NCBI RefSeq assembly: GCF_004366815.1
Contig: NZ_SORI01000002.1
Coordinates: 124,001 to 188,000 of the forward strand
Length of the DNA stretch: 64,000 bases
Direction of reading: 5' to 3'
Origin: Aminivibrio pyruvatiphilus
Lineage (GTDB): Bacteria; Synergistota; Synergistia; Synergistales; Aminobacteriaceae
In this document: one piece after another, positions 8,331 through 17,470 of the stretch
Position numbering within the stretch: the first letter of the stretch is position 1
How the letters are laid out: each line of letters begins with the position of its first letter
Notes under the pieces: generated by a model
Databases searched by the model: none
Seen by the model: only the letters and a program-made list of their open reading frames with translations
Told to the model about the DNA's origin: nothing
Made by a program: the position numbers and the translations under genes

Positions 8331-9719
8331 ATGAGGAAAGTTTCTCTGCTGGTTTCGACGGGCAACCTTGGAGACAACATCATCGAGAAGGGAACCTTCT
8401 ACGAGGGTGTCAAAAGGGATATCGACTGCTTCGGGGCCGACGCGGGAACTGCCGATGCCGGCCCCACGTTTTTGGGGGCGGACATGCCCCACAACCCCAT
8501 CGAGTGGGAGCGTCACGACCTGGAGATCACCCTCGTGGAGGCCCGGAAGAAGAAGGTGCCCATGATCGTGGGCTCCTGCAGCACCACCGGCACGGACAGG
8601 GGGGTCAACCTCTACGCCGACATTATCCGCTCCGTGGCGAAGGAACGGAAGATGGAGCCCTTCACCATGGCCCTCATCTACTCCCAGATACCCATGGAGA
8701 CTCTCCGGGAGCGGGTGGGGAAAGGGGCAACGGAACCCCTGGGGGCGTCCTTCCCCCTGACGGACGACGTCCTGGACAACACCACCAACGTCACGGCCAG
8801 CATGGGGGTGGAGCAGATCATGCACGCCCTGGAAAAGGGAGCGGACGTGATCATCGCCGGGCGGGCCTGCGACGACGCGGTGCTTGCCGCCTATCCCGTC
8901 TTCAAAGGTTTCGACAGGGGAGTGAGTCTCCACATGGGGAAGGCCGCCGAATGCGCCTCCCTCGTCTGCTGGCCCCAGAAGGTGAAGGAATCCATCATCG
9001 GGACGGTGTACGACGACCACTTCACCATCGAGCCCATCCACCCGGACCAGCAGGCCACCCCCCACAGTGTGGCCGCCCACTCCATGTACGAGCGGACCAA
9101 CCCCTTCATCCAGGCCCTCCCCGGAGGCATCCTCGACATGCACGCCAGCAAATACGAGGCCCAGACGGACCGGATCTGCAAAGTCACGGGCAGCCTTTTC
9201 GTCCCCTCCCCCGACGGCAGCTACAAGGTCAAGCTCGAAGGGGCCGGAGAGGCGGGTCATAGAGTATACCATCTCGTAGGCATCCGGGACACCAGGGCCA
9301 TCGCCCACCTCGACCAGATCCTCGCCGACACCCGGAAGAAGGTCTCGGACATCATCGGGCCCGCGCGGGACGACCAGTACGAACTCTTCTTCCACCCCTA
9401 CGGAAAGAACGCCGTCATGAAGGAGAACGAGCCCGTGGAGATCACCCGGTCCCACGAGGTCGCCATCGTCATCGAGGTCATCTCCAGGGACATCGAGCTG
9501 GCCACCTCCGTCGCCAAGTGCGCCAAGTTCCGGTTCTTCTACATGAGCTATCCGGGCCAGATGAACTCCTCGGGGGGATCCGTGGCCCTCGTCACCGACG
9601 AGCCCCTCTTCCCGAAGAACAAATGCTACCAGTGGACGGTGGACCATCTTCTCACCCTGAAGGATCCCCTGGATCCCGGCATCTTCCGGTACACCTTCGA
9701 GACCGTGCCGGGAGCGTAG
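8331..9719 (+). CDS. AtuA-like (acyclic terpene utilisation/DUF1446) family protein
   Basis: 462-residue protein resembling the AtuA/DUF1446 family. Supporting segments are DCFGADAGTADAGPTFLGAD near the N-terminus, IVGSCSTTGTDRGVN and GADVIIAGRACDDAVLAAY. AtuA is needed for citronellol/geraniol catabolism in Pseudomonas, but many AtuA-like proteins sit in unrelated carboxylic-acid clusters and their reaction is not established. ATG at 8331 is chosen for its AAGGAG site; an upstream ATG at 8295 has none. It is the first gene of the operon and is followed after 3 bp by a PrpD-family gene. A terpene substrate should not be assumed. Confidence 0.75.
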   Translation: MRKVSLLVSTGNLGDNIIEKGTFYEGVKRDIDCFGADAGTADAGPTFLGADMPHNPIEWERHDLEITLVEARKKKVPMIVGSCSTTGTDRGVNLYADIIRSVAKERKMEPFTMALIYSQIPMETLRERVGKGATEPLGASFPLTDDVLDNTTNVTASMGVEQIMHALEKGADVIIAGRACDDAVLAAYPVFKGFDRGVSLHMGKAAECASLVCWPQKVKESIIGTVYDDHFTIEPIHPDQQATPHSVAAHSMYERTNPFIQALPGGILDMHASKYEAQTDRICKVTGSLFVPSPDGSYKVKLEGAGEAGHRVYHLVGIRDTRAIAHLDQILADTRKKVSDIIGPARDDQYELFFHPYGKNAVMKENEPVEITRSHEVAIVIEVISRDIELATSVAKCAKFRFFYMSYPGQMNSSGGSVALVTDEPLFPKNKCYQWTVDHLLTLKDPLDPGIFRYTFETVPGA

Positions 9720-9722
9720 GCC

Positions 9723-11120
9723 ATGGAAGCACAGGTGACGAAGACGCTGCTCACGGAACTGGCGGACTTCTACGCCTCCCTCGGCCCCGGGGATATCCCC
9801 GGGAACGTGCTGGAGAAGGCCCGGAGGGTGCTCATGGACTTCCTCTGCGAGACCGCCGCCGGGTTTCACGAAGGGGAGCTGGCGGCCATCGCCATAGAGT
9901 ACGCCAGGGAGACCGGCGGCAGGGAGGAAGCCACCATCCTCTGCGACGGAAGCAAAGTTCCCGCGCCCTGGGCGGCCCTTGCCACGGGGATCATGGCCCA
10001 CTCCATCGAGCTGGACGACGGGCACCGGTGGGGCACGTCCCACCCGGCCGTGGCGGTCATTCCCGCCGTTCTGGCCATGGGGGAAAAAATGCGTTCTTCC
10101 TTTCCCGACATCCTGAAGGGGATCGCCGTCGGGTACGACGCCATGCTCAGGGCGGCCCGGTCCATCAACCCTTCCCACCTGAAGCGGGGCTTCCACTCCA
10201 CCGGGACCTGCGGCTCCATCGGGGCCGCCGCCGGGTGCGCCTCCATCCTGGGCCTGGCGGGCAAACAGTTCGCCTACGCCATGTCCATGGGAGGGCTCCA
10301 GAGCGCGGGGCTCCAGGAGATGCTCCACGACCACCCGGGGATCAAGCCCCTGCAGCCCGGAAAATCGGCCATGGCGGGAGTGCTTTCGGCGGAGTTCGCC
10401 CTCCGGGGGGCCCGGTCACCCCGCACCCTCTTTGAGGGACAGCACGGTTGGTTCAAGGCCATGTGCGCCGGCGAATATTCCGAAGAAGCCCTCACCGGCG
10501 ACCTCGGGAAGCGGTGGGAGATCCTGCTGACCTACACCAAGCTCTACCCCACCTGCAGGCACTGCCACGCCGCCATCGACCTGGCGAGGGAAGCCCGGAA
10601 GGTTCTGGGGTGCACGGAGCGGGACGTGGAATCCATCCGCGTGAAGACCTACAGGCTCGGCATCGTGGAAGTGGGGCAGATCTTCCTTCCCGCCACCTTC
10701 GAGGAGGCCATGTTCAGTCTGCCCTTCTCCCTCGCCGTGGCCCTCAGGAAGGGGAACGTCACCCTCCAGGACTATACGCCCGAACTCCTTGCCGACGAAG
10801 AGCTGAGGCGGGTCGCCTCGGCCGTGACGATCGAGGAGGACGAGCACATGAACGCCCTGTACCCCGAGGAGCGGGGGGCGTGGCTGCGCCTCGTCCTGAA
10901 GGACGGCAGGAGCTTCGGGAAGGGAATCCCCGTGGCGAAGGGCGAACCGGAGAACCCCGTCACCGACGGGGACCTTCGGGAAAAGCTGACGGCCATGCTG
11001 GCCCCCTACTATCCGGAAGAATTCGTATCGGGCCTCTGGGATATCTGCATAGAGTCCGCCCCCGGCGCAGCCGGGTACGGGCAAATACTCGACCATTTCG
11101 GGAGGTTTCATACGCCATGA
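9723..11120 (+). CDS. MmgE/PrpD family protein (paralogue 1)
   Basis: 465-residue member of the MmgE/PrpD fold, which includes 2-methylcitrate dehydratase, cis-aconitate decarboxylase and iminodisuccinate epimerase. Family hallmarks are MAHSIELDDGHRWGTSHPAV, the RGFHSTGTCGSIGAAAG segment, the lysine region around PLQPGKSAMAG, and YTKLYPTCRHCHAAID. It is the first of three PrpD paralogues in one operon. Its stop overlaps the start of the DUF4387 gene (ATGA). The reaction is presumably hydration/dehydration or decarboxylation of a tricarboxylate-like acid (inference). Confidence 0.85.
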   Translation: MEAQVTKTLLTELADFYASLGPGDIPGNVLEKARRVLMDFLCETAAGFHEGELAAIAIEYARETGGREEATILCDGSKVPAPWAALATGIMAHSIELDDGHRWGTSHPAVAVIPAVLAMGEKMRSSFPDILKGIAVGYDAMLRAARSINPSHLKRGFHSTGTCGSIGAAAGCASILGLAGKQFAYAMSMGGLQSAGLQEMLHDHPGIKPLQPGKSAMAGVLSAEFALRGARSPRTLFEGQHGWFKAMCAGEYSEEALTGDLGKRWEILLTYTKLYPTCRHCHAAIDLAREARKVLGCTERDVESIRVKTYRLGIVEVGQIFLPATFEEAMFSLPFSLAVALRKGNVTLQDYTPELLADEELRRVASAVTIEEDEHMNALYPEERGAWLRLVLKDGRSFGKGIPVAKGEPENPVTDGDLREKLTAMLAPYYPEEFVSGLWDICIESAPGAAGYGQILDHFGRFHTP

Positions 11121-11443
11121 AGACCATGAACATCTGCAGCCTGGCCAGAACGATCAGGAGCAAGAACGCGGGCAGCTTCATGATCACCCTCGAGATCATC
11201 TTCGCCGACCGGAGGATCTACGAGAGGGTCAAAGAGTCGGGAGCCGTGACGCAAAAGTCCATAGCCGCCGCCTACGGCCTTCCCGAGGACAATATCCTGG
11301 ATTTCATGTTCTTCGACCCCGGCATGGGGATCAAGGCGAACATCAAGAGAAAGATCCCCAGCGGCGGCCCCGGGGAGACGGATGTGTACGGATGCCAGCA
11401 GTACGCCCCTCTCTTCTCCCTCGAAGTCCCCTGGGAGGACTGA
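11117..11443 (+). CDS. DUF4387 family protein
   Basis: Small protein of 108 residues, recognised as DUF4387 by CSLARTIRSKNAGSF at the N-terminus and the IFADRRIYERVKESGA and GIKANIKRKIPSGG segments. DUF4387 proteins commonly accompany or are fused to AtuA/DUF1446 proteins, which agrees with the gene two positions upstream; they probably act together, though no activity is established. The ATG overlaps the upstream stop (ATGA) and the next gene begins 8 bp after its stop, so all are translated in tight sequence. Confidence 0.8.
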   Translation: MKTMNICSLARTIRSKNAGSFMITLEIIFADRRIYERVKESGAVTQKSIAAAYGLPEDNILDFMFFDPGMGIKANIKRKIPSGGPGETDVYGCQQYAPLFSLEVPWED

Positions 11444-11451
11444 GACAGACC

Positions 11452-12813
11452 ATGGCCGGCCTCACCGGACATCTCGCCGCCTTTTCGGCCTCCCTCGCCT
11501 GTGACCGGCTGCCTGAGGCCGTGGTTTCCCAGGCGCGGCGGTGCCTCCTTGACACCGTGGGGGCCCTCCTCGCCGGGAGCCGCCTGTCGCAGAGCGGACA
11601 GGCGGGGAGAAGGTTCGCCGGGCGGCTCGGGGAAGAGCCCCGGTCCGTCGTGGCGGGAAGCCCTCTCCGGAAATCCCCCATGACCGCGGCCTTCGTCAAC
11701 GGAATGGCCGCCCACGCCCTCGAGCTGGACGACGGTTCGAAATACGCCACCTATCACCCCGGCGCTTCCATCATCCCCGCATGCCTCGCACTGGGGGAGG
11801 CGGAGGGGATTTCCGGGAAGCAGCTTGTGGAGGCCATCACGGCGGGCTACGAAGTGTCGCTCCGCATAGGGACCGCCATCAACCCGGGCCATTACCTCAG
11901 GGGATTCCACCCCACCGGCACCATCGCCTCCTTCGGCACGACGGCGTCCGCGGCGAAAATCCTCGGTCTCTCACCGGAGCTGACGGTCCAGGCCATGGGA
12001 ATCGCCGGGAGCCTTGCGTCGGGGATCAACCAGTACGAGATCGACGGGTCCATATCAAAGCATGTCCATCCCGGCAACGCCGCCAGAAACGGCATCCTCG
12101 CGGCCATGCTCGCCCGGGACGGCATGACGGGTCCCGCGGAGATCCTCGAGGGAAAGCTCGGATTCTTCCACTGCTTCGCCGACAGCGCAGACACGGCCCT
12201 CGTGGACAGGGATCTCGGAGAGGACTGGCATTTCCTGCGCATCTACTTCAAGCCCTACTGCTCCTGCAGGTATGTGCACTACGCCATCGAAGCCACCCAG
12301 AAGGACCTGGAGCAGCGCCCCTTCCCCCCGGAGGAGATCGCGTCCATCGTGGTGCGCACCCACCGCAACGCGAAACAGGGCTCGGACATTCCGGACTACC
12401 GCTCGCCCCTCCACGCCCGTCTCAGCATCCAGTACGGCATCGCGTCCATCCTGGTCAGGGGGAAGGCGGGCATAGGGGAGTACGAGGAGGAGGCCATCGC
12501 CGACCCGGAAGTGAGAAGGGTCTCGGACCTCGTGCGGATCGAGGTGGACGAAGAGATCCAGAAGCTCTACCCGAACCCCCGCTCCATGATCGTGGAGATC
12601 AGGGACACAAAAGGGAACACGGCGTCCACAAGGATCGACCATGCGAAGGGGGACGCGGAAAACCCCATGTCCGACGGGGAGCTTTTCGAAAAATTCCGGG
12701 ACGTCACGGGAGAAGTGATCCCTCCCGAAAGGGCGGAAGAGATCATGGCGGCGGCCATGGCAATCCATACCCGTGGGGAGATCGCCTCCTTCACGGAAAT
12801 GCTCCACATTTGA
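11452..12813 (+). CDS. MmgE/PrpD family protein (paralogue 2)
   Basis: 453-residue MmgE/PrpD protein. Hallmarks are NGMAAHALELDDGSKYATYHPG, YLRGFHPTGTIASFGTTAS, the DGSISKHVHPGNAARNG lysine/histidine segment and YFKPYCSCRYVHYAIEA. ATG at 11452 is taken because the family N-terminus begins there; an in-frame extension into the DUF4387 gene is a shadow. It is clearly a separate subfamily from paralogue 1 (different active-site loops), suggesting either consecutive steps or two substrates rather than a recent duplication. Confidence 0.85.
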   Translation: MAGLTGHLAAFSASLACDRLPEAVVSQARRCLLDTVGALLAGSRLSQSGQAGRRFAGRLGEEPRSVVAGSPLRKSPMTAAFVNGMAAHALELDDGSKYATYHPGASIIPACLALGEAEGISGKQLVEAITAGYEVSLRIGTAINPGHYLRGFHPTGTIASFGTTASAAKILGLSPELTVQAMGIAGSLASGINQYEIDGSISKHVHPGNAARNGILAAMLARDGMTGPAEILEGKLGFFHCFADSADTALVDRDLGEDWHFLRIYFKPYCSCRYVHYAIEATQKDLEQRPFPPEEIASIVVRTHRNAKQGSDIPDYRSPLHARLSIQYGIASILVRGKAGIGEYEEEAIADPEVRRVSDLVRIEVDEEIQKLYPNPRSMIVEIRDTKGNTASTRIDHAKGDAENPMSDGELFEKFRDVTGEVIPPERAEEIMAAAMAIHTRGEIASFTEMLHI

Positions 12814-12829
12814 GAAGGGGGAACGGACC

Positions 12830-14215
12830 ATGATGGACACCATCAACGAAAGGCTTTCCAGGTTTTCCTCGGAGCTCCGGTACGAGGACATTCCTTTCGA
12901 GGTGCTCGATCACCTCAAAAGGGTGATGCTCGACTGCTACGGCTGCGGCCTTTTCGGCTCCACCACTCCGTGGATGAAGATCTACCGGGACGTCCTCGAG
13001 AACATGAGCGACCGGCAGGAGGCGTCCCTCTGGGGCACGGACAGGAAGACGTCCGTGGTCAACGCCATGATGATCAACGGCTCCGCCATCAATTCCTTCG
13101 AACTGGACGACACCCACACGGACGGCATCATCCACGTCTCCACCGGCGTGCTGGGCTGCGTCACCGCCTTCGCCGAGATGCTCGGGACCATGAGCGGCAG
13201 GGATTTCCTCACCGCGGCGACGCTGGCCTACGAAGTCTCCTGCCGGGTGGCGGCGCCGGTGGGTATGGAGATCGCCCACCAGGGCTGGAACAATACGGGA
13301 ACCTGCTGTCCCTTCGGCTCCGCCGCAGGGGTGGGCAACATGCTCGGCCTGACGCCGGAGCAGATGGGGCACGCCATGGGCATCGCCGGGAACTGGGCCG
13401 GCGGGCTCCAGGCAGTCCAGTTCGCCTCCATGGCCAAGCGGATCGTGCCGTCCAAGTCCTCCGAAGGGGCCATCATCGGCGCCCTCCTGGCGCAGAAAGG
13501 CTTCACCGGCATAGAGGACGTCTTCGAGAACAAGTTCGGCGGCTTCTACAACTGCTTCACCGACGACGTGTACGATACGGAGCGGACCAGCGGCGAACTG
13601 GGCACCCGGTGGGAGCTGATGGGCATCGGCCTCAAGTTCTATTCCACCTGCCGCAGCAAGCACACCACCATCGGGGCGCTCCGGAAGTTCCGGGAGGACC
13701 ACCCGGAGATCAAGCCCGACGACATCGCGAAGGTCGTGGCCCACACCACGTCCATCACCCACAAGTACTCCGTGGACGCCGACGCCATAACCAGCGTGGT
13801 GGCGGCCCAGCTCAGCCACCCCTACGTCTGCGCCGTCACCCTTCTCGAGGGGAACGCCTTCATCGACCAGTTCACCGAGGAAAAGATCCGGGACCCGAAG
13901 ATCCTGGAGTTCGCGAAGAAAGTGGAAGTGGTCCACGACGAGGAGATAGAGAAACTGCCCAGGCACCTGCGCTACACCGTAAAGGTGGACGTTCACCTGA
14001 ACAACGGGCAGGTCTTCAATCTCCAGGAAACCTTTCCCAAGGGACACCCGAAGAATCCCTTCTCTTCCGACGAACTGCTCTGGAAATTCCGCACCCTCGC
14101 AGGAAAGGCCATCGGCGACGGGCAGCAGGTGGAACGGATCATCGAATCGGTGCTCCATCTTGAAGACCTGGGCAACGTAAGGGAACTCACGGAACTCCTT
14201 TCCGTGAAGGGCTGA
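12830..14215 (+). CDS. MmgE/PrpD family protein (paralogue 3)
   Basis: 461-residue MmgE/PrpD protein with NSFELDDTHTDGIIHVST, HQGWNNTGTCCPFGSAAGVG, FASMAKRIVPSKSSEGA and LKFYSTCRSKHTTIGA at the equivalent family positions. The start is the first of two adjacent ATGs at 12830, behind a GAAGGGGG site and 16 bp after the stop of paralogue 2. It has the most divergent sequence of the three. It is the last intact enzyme gene before the transporter genes, and a possible LeuD-type remnant follows. Confidence 0.85.
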   Translation: MMDTINERLSRFSSELRYEDIPFEVLDHLKRVMLDCYGCGLFGSTTPWMKIYRDVLENMSDRQEASLWGTDRKTSVVNAMMINGSAINSFELDDTHTDGIIHVSTGVLGCVTAFAEMLGTMSGRDFLTAATLAYEVSCRVAAPVGMEIAHQGWNNTGTCCPFGSAAGVGNMLGLTPEQMGHAMGIAGNWAGGLQAVQFASMAKRIVPSKSSEGAIIGALLAQKGFTGIEDVFENKFGGFYNCFTDDVYDTERTSGELGTRWELMGIGLKFYSTCRSKHTTIGALRKFREDHPEIKPDDIAKVVAHTTSITHKYSVDADAITSVVAAQLSHPYVCAVTLLEGNAFIDQFTEEKIRDPKILEFAKKVEVVHDEEIEKLPRHLRYTVKVDVHLNNGQVFNLQETFPKGHPKNPFSSDELLWKFRTLAGKAIGDGQQVERIIESVLHLEDLGNVRELTELLSVKG

Positions 14216-14230
14216 GGTGAAGGGCAATAA

Positions 14231-14329
14231 CCCCTGGTACCCCTTCCGCCCGTGATGCTTGACATCCTGAGGAAAGGCGGGCTGGCGGAGTATCTGGGAA
14301 AAAACGGGACATTCATTCTTCCCCGGTGA
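14231..14329 (+). pseudogene. Possible relic of a LeuD-type (3-isopropylmalate dehydratase small subunit-like) gene
   Basis: The 225-bp gap after paralogue 3 contains one frame whose last 25 codons (ATG 14255 to TGA 14329) read like the C-terminus of an aconitase-swivel protein: LPPVMLDILRKGGLAEYLGK followed by NGTFILPR. This resembles the 'proline-rich, MLEI, GGL-x-x-Y' ending of LeuD/mesaconase small subunits. The frame is closed by TAA at 14228, so nothing upstream remains. It would suggest a deleted hydratase in the operon's history. The match is short and made by eye. Confidence 0.3.
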
Positions 14330-14440
14330 ATCCGGAGGAGCGGAAGGAAGGGGCGTGGTCGCCGATCAGGAAAAAGAGTACCCCTGCGCAGAGTTTTCTC
14401 AGGTGTTTTCGAGAAAAAGACAGACAGGAGGGATTCTGCA

Positions 14441-15454
14441 ATGAAATTCCGAAAAGGATTTGTTCCCGGACTGGTCGCAGCCTTCGCGGCGGTACTGCTG
14501 TTCGCCGCCGGGGCAGGCGCGGAGATCCATCTGAACATGGGAAGCACTTCGTCCACCTCGGGAGTGTATGCCTGGTGCGTGGCCGCTGCCAACGTGATCA
14601 ACAAGGCCGACAACGGCATTCAGGTCACGGTGGTGGAGAGCGGGGCCGGCATGGACAACCTGAGGAAGATCAGCGCCGGGGTGTTCGACTTCGCCCTGGC
14701 CATCGACCTGCCGGGCTCGCTGCAGCTCTACAAGGGAATCGAGGGCTTCGAGGGCAAGCAGTTCAAGGATGTCCGATGGCTCTTCCTGAGAAACATCTTC
14801 GCCGACAGGCTGTACGTCCGCAGGGATTCCGGGGTGACGACCTTCGGCGACCTGAAGGGCAAGAGGTTCTGCCCGGGCATTCCCGGGTCGGCGTCCGCCG
14901 CCTACGTGATGCAGTACGACAAGATCCTGGGGACCAACATCCAGCTTGTCCCGTCAGCCCTGGGAGACGCCATAACCGCCCTGAAAGAGAACCGGATCGT
15001 GGGGCTTCAGAAATCGAGCGGACTCAACAATATCGACGCATCCCTCATCGAAGTCAACCTCACCACTCCCCTGACGGTAGTCGGGTATTCCGAAGAGGAC
15101 GTGAAGAAGATCCAGGAGAAGATACCCTACATGACCTTCCTGAAGCGTGAAAAGGGCAGCATCAAGGAATTCCCTGACGTGGGGCCCATCTGGGAGGAAT
15201 GCCCCATCGCCGGTGCTGTGGCCACCGCCGCCATGCCCGAGGAAGTGGGCTACCAGATCGTAAAGGCTTACGTGGAGGGCTTTGACGAAATTGCCGCCGC
15301 CTACGGTCCCGTGAAGGGCTTCGACCCCGTGGGTGACTACTTCAGGAATGCCGGGGAAGACGTGGTGCCGGCCCATGCGGGGCTCATCCGCTACGCGAAG
15401 GAAAAGGGACTAGAGGTTCCGGAGCGGTTCATTCCTCCGGAGTACAAAAAATAG
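14441..15454 (+). CDS. TAXI-family TRAP transporter solute receptor
   Basis: 337-residue periplasmic solute-binding protein of the TAXI group of TRAP transporters. A signal peptide occupies residues 1-27 (AGAGA before Glu28); the mature start IHLNMGSTSSTSGVYAWCVA and LRKISAGVFDFALA are typical of TAXI receptors, as is the TFGDLKGKRFCPGIPGSASA segment. ATG at 14441 follows CAGGAGG. Located between the catabolic enzymes and the fused permease, it presumably captures the acid metabolised by this operon. The ligand is not deducible. Confidence 0.9.
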   Translation: MKFRKGFVPGLVAAFAAVLLFAAGAGAEIHLNMGSTSSTSGVYAWCVAAANVINKADNGIQVTVVESGAGMDNLRKISAGVFDFALAIDLPGSLQLYKGIEGFEGKQFKDVRWLFLRNIFADRLYVRRDSGVTTFGDLKGKRFCPGIPGSASAAYVMQYDKILGTNIQLVPSALGDAITALKENRIVGLQKSSGLNNIDASLIEVNLTTPLTVVGYSEEDVKKIQEKIPYMTFLKREKGSIKEFPDVGPIWEECPIAGAVATAAMPEEVGYQIVKAYVEGFDEIAAAYGPVKGFDPVGDYFRNAGEDVVPAHAGLIRYAKEKGLEVPERFIPPEYKK

Positions 15455-15526
15455 CGCCGCCTGCACCTTATCCCGCCGGGCCGCGTGTTCTCCCCGCGGC
15501 CCGGCCCCCCGCAGGAGGGATGCACC

Positions 15527-17470
15527 GTGAGCCTTTTTTCAATCGGTCGGATCAAGACAAAGGTCATCTTCACCCTCGGCTTCTTTCTCGCCGTTTTCCA
15601 GCTCCTTGCCCCCATATACCTCACAGGTCTCCTGGACATCCAGTTCAGGGCGATCCACGTCGCTTTCGGCCTGTCCATCGGCTTTCTCTACTTTCCCTTC
15701 CGCTCCAGGGGAGAGGATGAACCTCCCGAAGAGGGCATTTCCCTTTTTGACCTCCTCCTGATCACAGTCCTCCTCGCCGCAAACCTCAACGCTTTTCTCA
15801 AAGCGCTTGACATCTACATGGGCACCACCGGGGCAACAAACTTCGACCTGGTTCTCGGAGGAGCCCTGGTGCTCCTCGTCCTCGAGGCCGCCCGGAGGTC
15901 CGTGGGACCGGCCATCCCCCTCATGGTCGTTCTCCTGCTGGGCTACATCTTTGCCGGCGAGTCCTTCCCCGGTATGTGGAAACTGAAGGGGATCGGCCTC
16001 GATTTCGTCCTCGGCTCCCTCTACTACTCCCCCCTCGGAATCTACGGCAGCGTCACGGGCATGTCGGCCACGTTCATCTCCATGTTCATCATCTTCGGCT
16101 CCCTTCTCTCCGCCACCGGTGGAGGGAAAACCTTCATCGACATCGCCCTCGCCATAACGGGAAAATATACCGGAGGGCCCGCAAAGGCCGCAGTGGTGTC
16201 CAGCGCCCTGTTCGGAAGCATCTCGGGAAGCTCGGTGGCAAACGTCATGGTCACGGGAAGCTACACCATCCCGCTGATGAAGAGGCTCGGCTACCGGCCG
16301 GAGTTCGCCGCCGCCGTGGAGGCCATCGCCTCCTCCGGAGGAGGCATCACCCCGCCGATCATGAGCATCAGCGCCTTCATGATGGCCGAGTTTCTCGGCA
16401 TCTCCTATTTCCGCATCATAGGCTACGCCCTTCTTCCCTGTCTTCTCTACTACACCGGCGTATTCAGCGGGGTCCACTTCAGGACGGTGCGCATGGGCAT
16501 AGACAAACTGCCGCCCGAGGAGATCCCGAAATGGCGGGACATCCTCACCCTGGAAAGGATCGCCGGACTCATCGTGCCGACGGGGGTGCTGCTCTACCTC
16601 ATCGCCGTGGGTCAGCCCCTCCAGCTCGCCGGGTTCTACGCCTGCGTCTCCGCCCTGGCCGTCTTTCTGCTTGTGGGGATACTGAAAAGAAAGATCCGGG
16701 AGACCATGAAGCTCATTCTCTCCGCCCTCTCGGAGGGAGGGCGGGATGTGGCCCAGATCGTGCCTATCCTCGTGTCGGTGAGCATGCTCGTGAACCTCAT
16801 CGGCCTGACGGGCATCGCGCCGAAAATCAGCGGCGTCATTCTCCAGCTCGGCGGGACGAACCTCTATTTCTCCCTGCTCATCGCCACGGTGGTTCCCTTC
16901 CTGCTGGGCACGTCCCTGCCGGTGGTCCCCACCTACGTGCTCTCCGTATCCATCCTGGTGCCCCCCCTGCTCAAGCTGGGCATCGACCCGGTGGCCGCCC
17001 ACCTCTTTTTCATCTACTGGGCAATCCTCGGGGGTGTGACGCCCCCCACGTGCACGGCGGCCGTGGCGGCGGCGGGAATCGCAAAGGCAAACTGGGTCAG
17101 GACAGGCTTTTTCGCCATGAGGCTCGGAGCGGTGGCCTTCATCCTGCCCTACTTCTTCGCCCTCAACCCGGCACTTGTAGGGAGAGCTTCCTGGATGAGC
17201 ATCCTGGGCCACGGAACAACCGGGTTTATCGGGGCCATTTCCATAGCCTACGGCATGTTCAGCCACAGGGAGTGCCTGCTGAACCCCCTCCGGTGCGCCG
17301 CCTTCATCGTCGGGGGCCTGCTCCTCCTCTTCCCGGGGACGGCGCCTTCGCTCACCGGGCTCGCCGTGGTGGGAACGGCGTTCGTCATCGACAGGAAGAT
17401 CCTGTCGGGCAGGACAGGAACCAGGCAGGAACACCATCGGAAGCGCTCCGGGGAGGAGGCCCCGAAATGA
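15527..17470 (+). CDS. TRAP transporter permease, fused DctQ-DctM (4TM/12TM)
   Basis: 647-residue membrane protein joining the small (DctQ-like, first four helices, residues about 1-130) and large (DctM-like) TRAP subunits, the usual arrangement with TAXI receptors. Conserved features are SGSSVANVMVTGSYTIPLMK, ASSGGGITPPIMSISAFMMA and GGVTPPTCTAAVAAAGIA, the paired SSGGG/TPP substrate-and-sodium loops. A GTG start at 15527 is preferred because GGAGGG lies 7 nt upstream; an in-frame ATG at 15485 has no site. It is expected to work with the receptor as a sodium-coupled importer in the inner membrane. Confidence 0.9.
   Translation: MSLFSIGRIKTKVIFTLGFFLAVFQLLAPIYLTGLLDIQFRAIHVAFGLSIGFLYFPFRSRGEDEPPEEGISLFDLLLITVLLAANLNAFLKALDIYMGTTGATNFDLVLGGALVLLVLEAARRSVGPAIPLMVVLLLGYIFAGESFPGMWKLKGIGLDFVLGSLYYSPLGIYGSVTGMSATFISMFIIFGSLLSATGGGKTFIDIALAITGKYTGGPAKAAVVSSALFGSISGSSVANVMVTGSYTIPLMKRLGYRPEFAAAVEAIASSGGGITPPIMSISAFMMAEFLGISYFRIIGYALLPCLLYYTGVFSGVHFRTVRMGIDKLPPEEIPKWRDILTLERIAGLIVPTGVLLYLIAVGQPLQLAGFYACVSALAVFLLVGILKRKIRETMKLILSALSEGGRDVAQIVPILVSVSMLVNLIGLTGIAPKISGVILQLGGTNLYFSLLIATVVPFLLGTSLPVVPTYVLSVSILVPPLLKLGIDPVAAHLFFIYWAILGGVTPPTCTAAVAAAGIAKANWVRTGFFAMRLGAVAFILPYFFALNPALVGRASWMSILGHGTTGFIGAISIAYGMFSHRECLLNPLRCAAFIVGGLLLLFPGTAPSLTGLAVVGTAFVIDRKILSGRTGTRQEHHRKRSGEEAPK

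Noticed and set aside
8331-9719. Terpene (citronellol/geraniol) degradation from the AtuA-like protein
   Set aside because: None of the other atu genes (carboxylase, dehydrogenases, lyase) is present; the family name is historical.
12791-14227. Long open frame antisense to PrpD paralogue 3
   Set aside because: GC-rich codon shadow with no motif; the sense protein has all family hallmarks.
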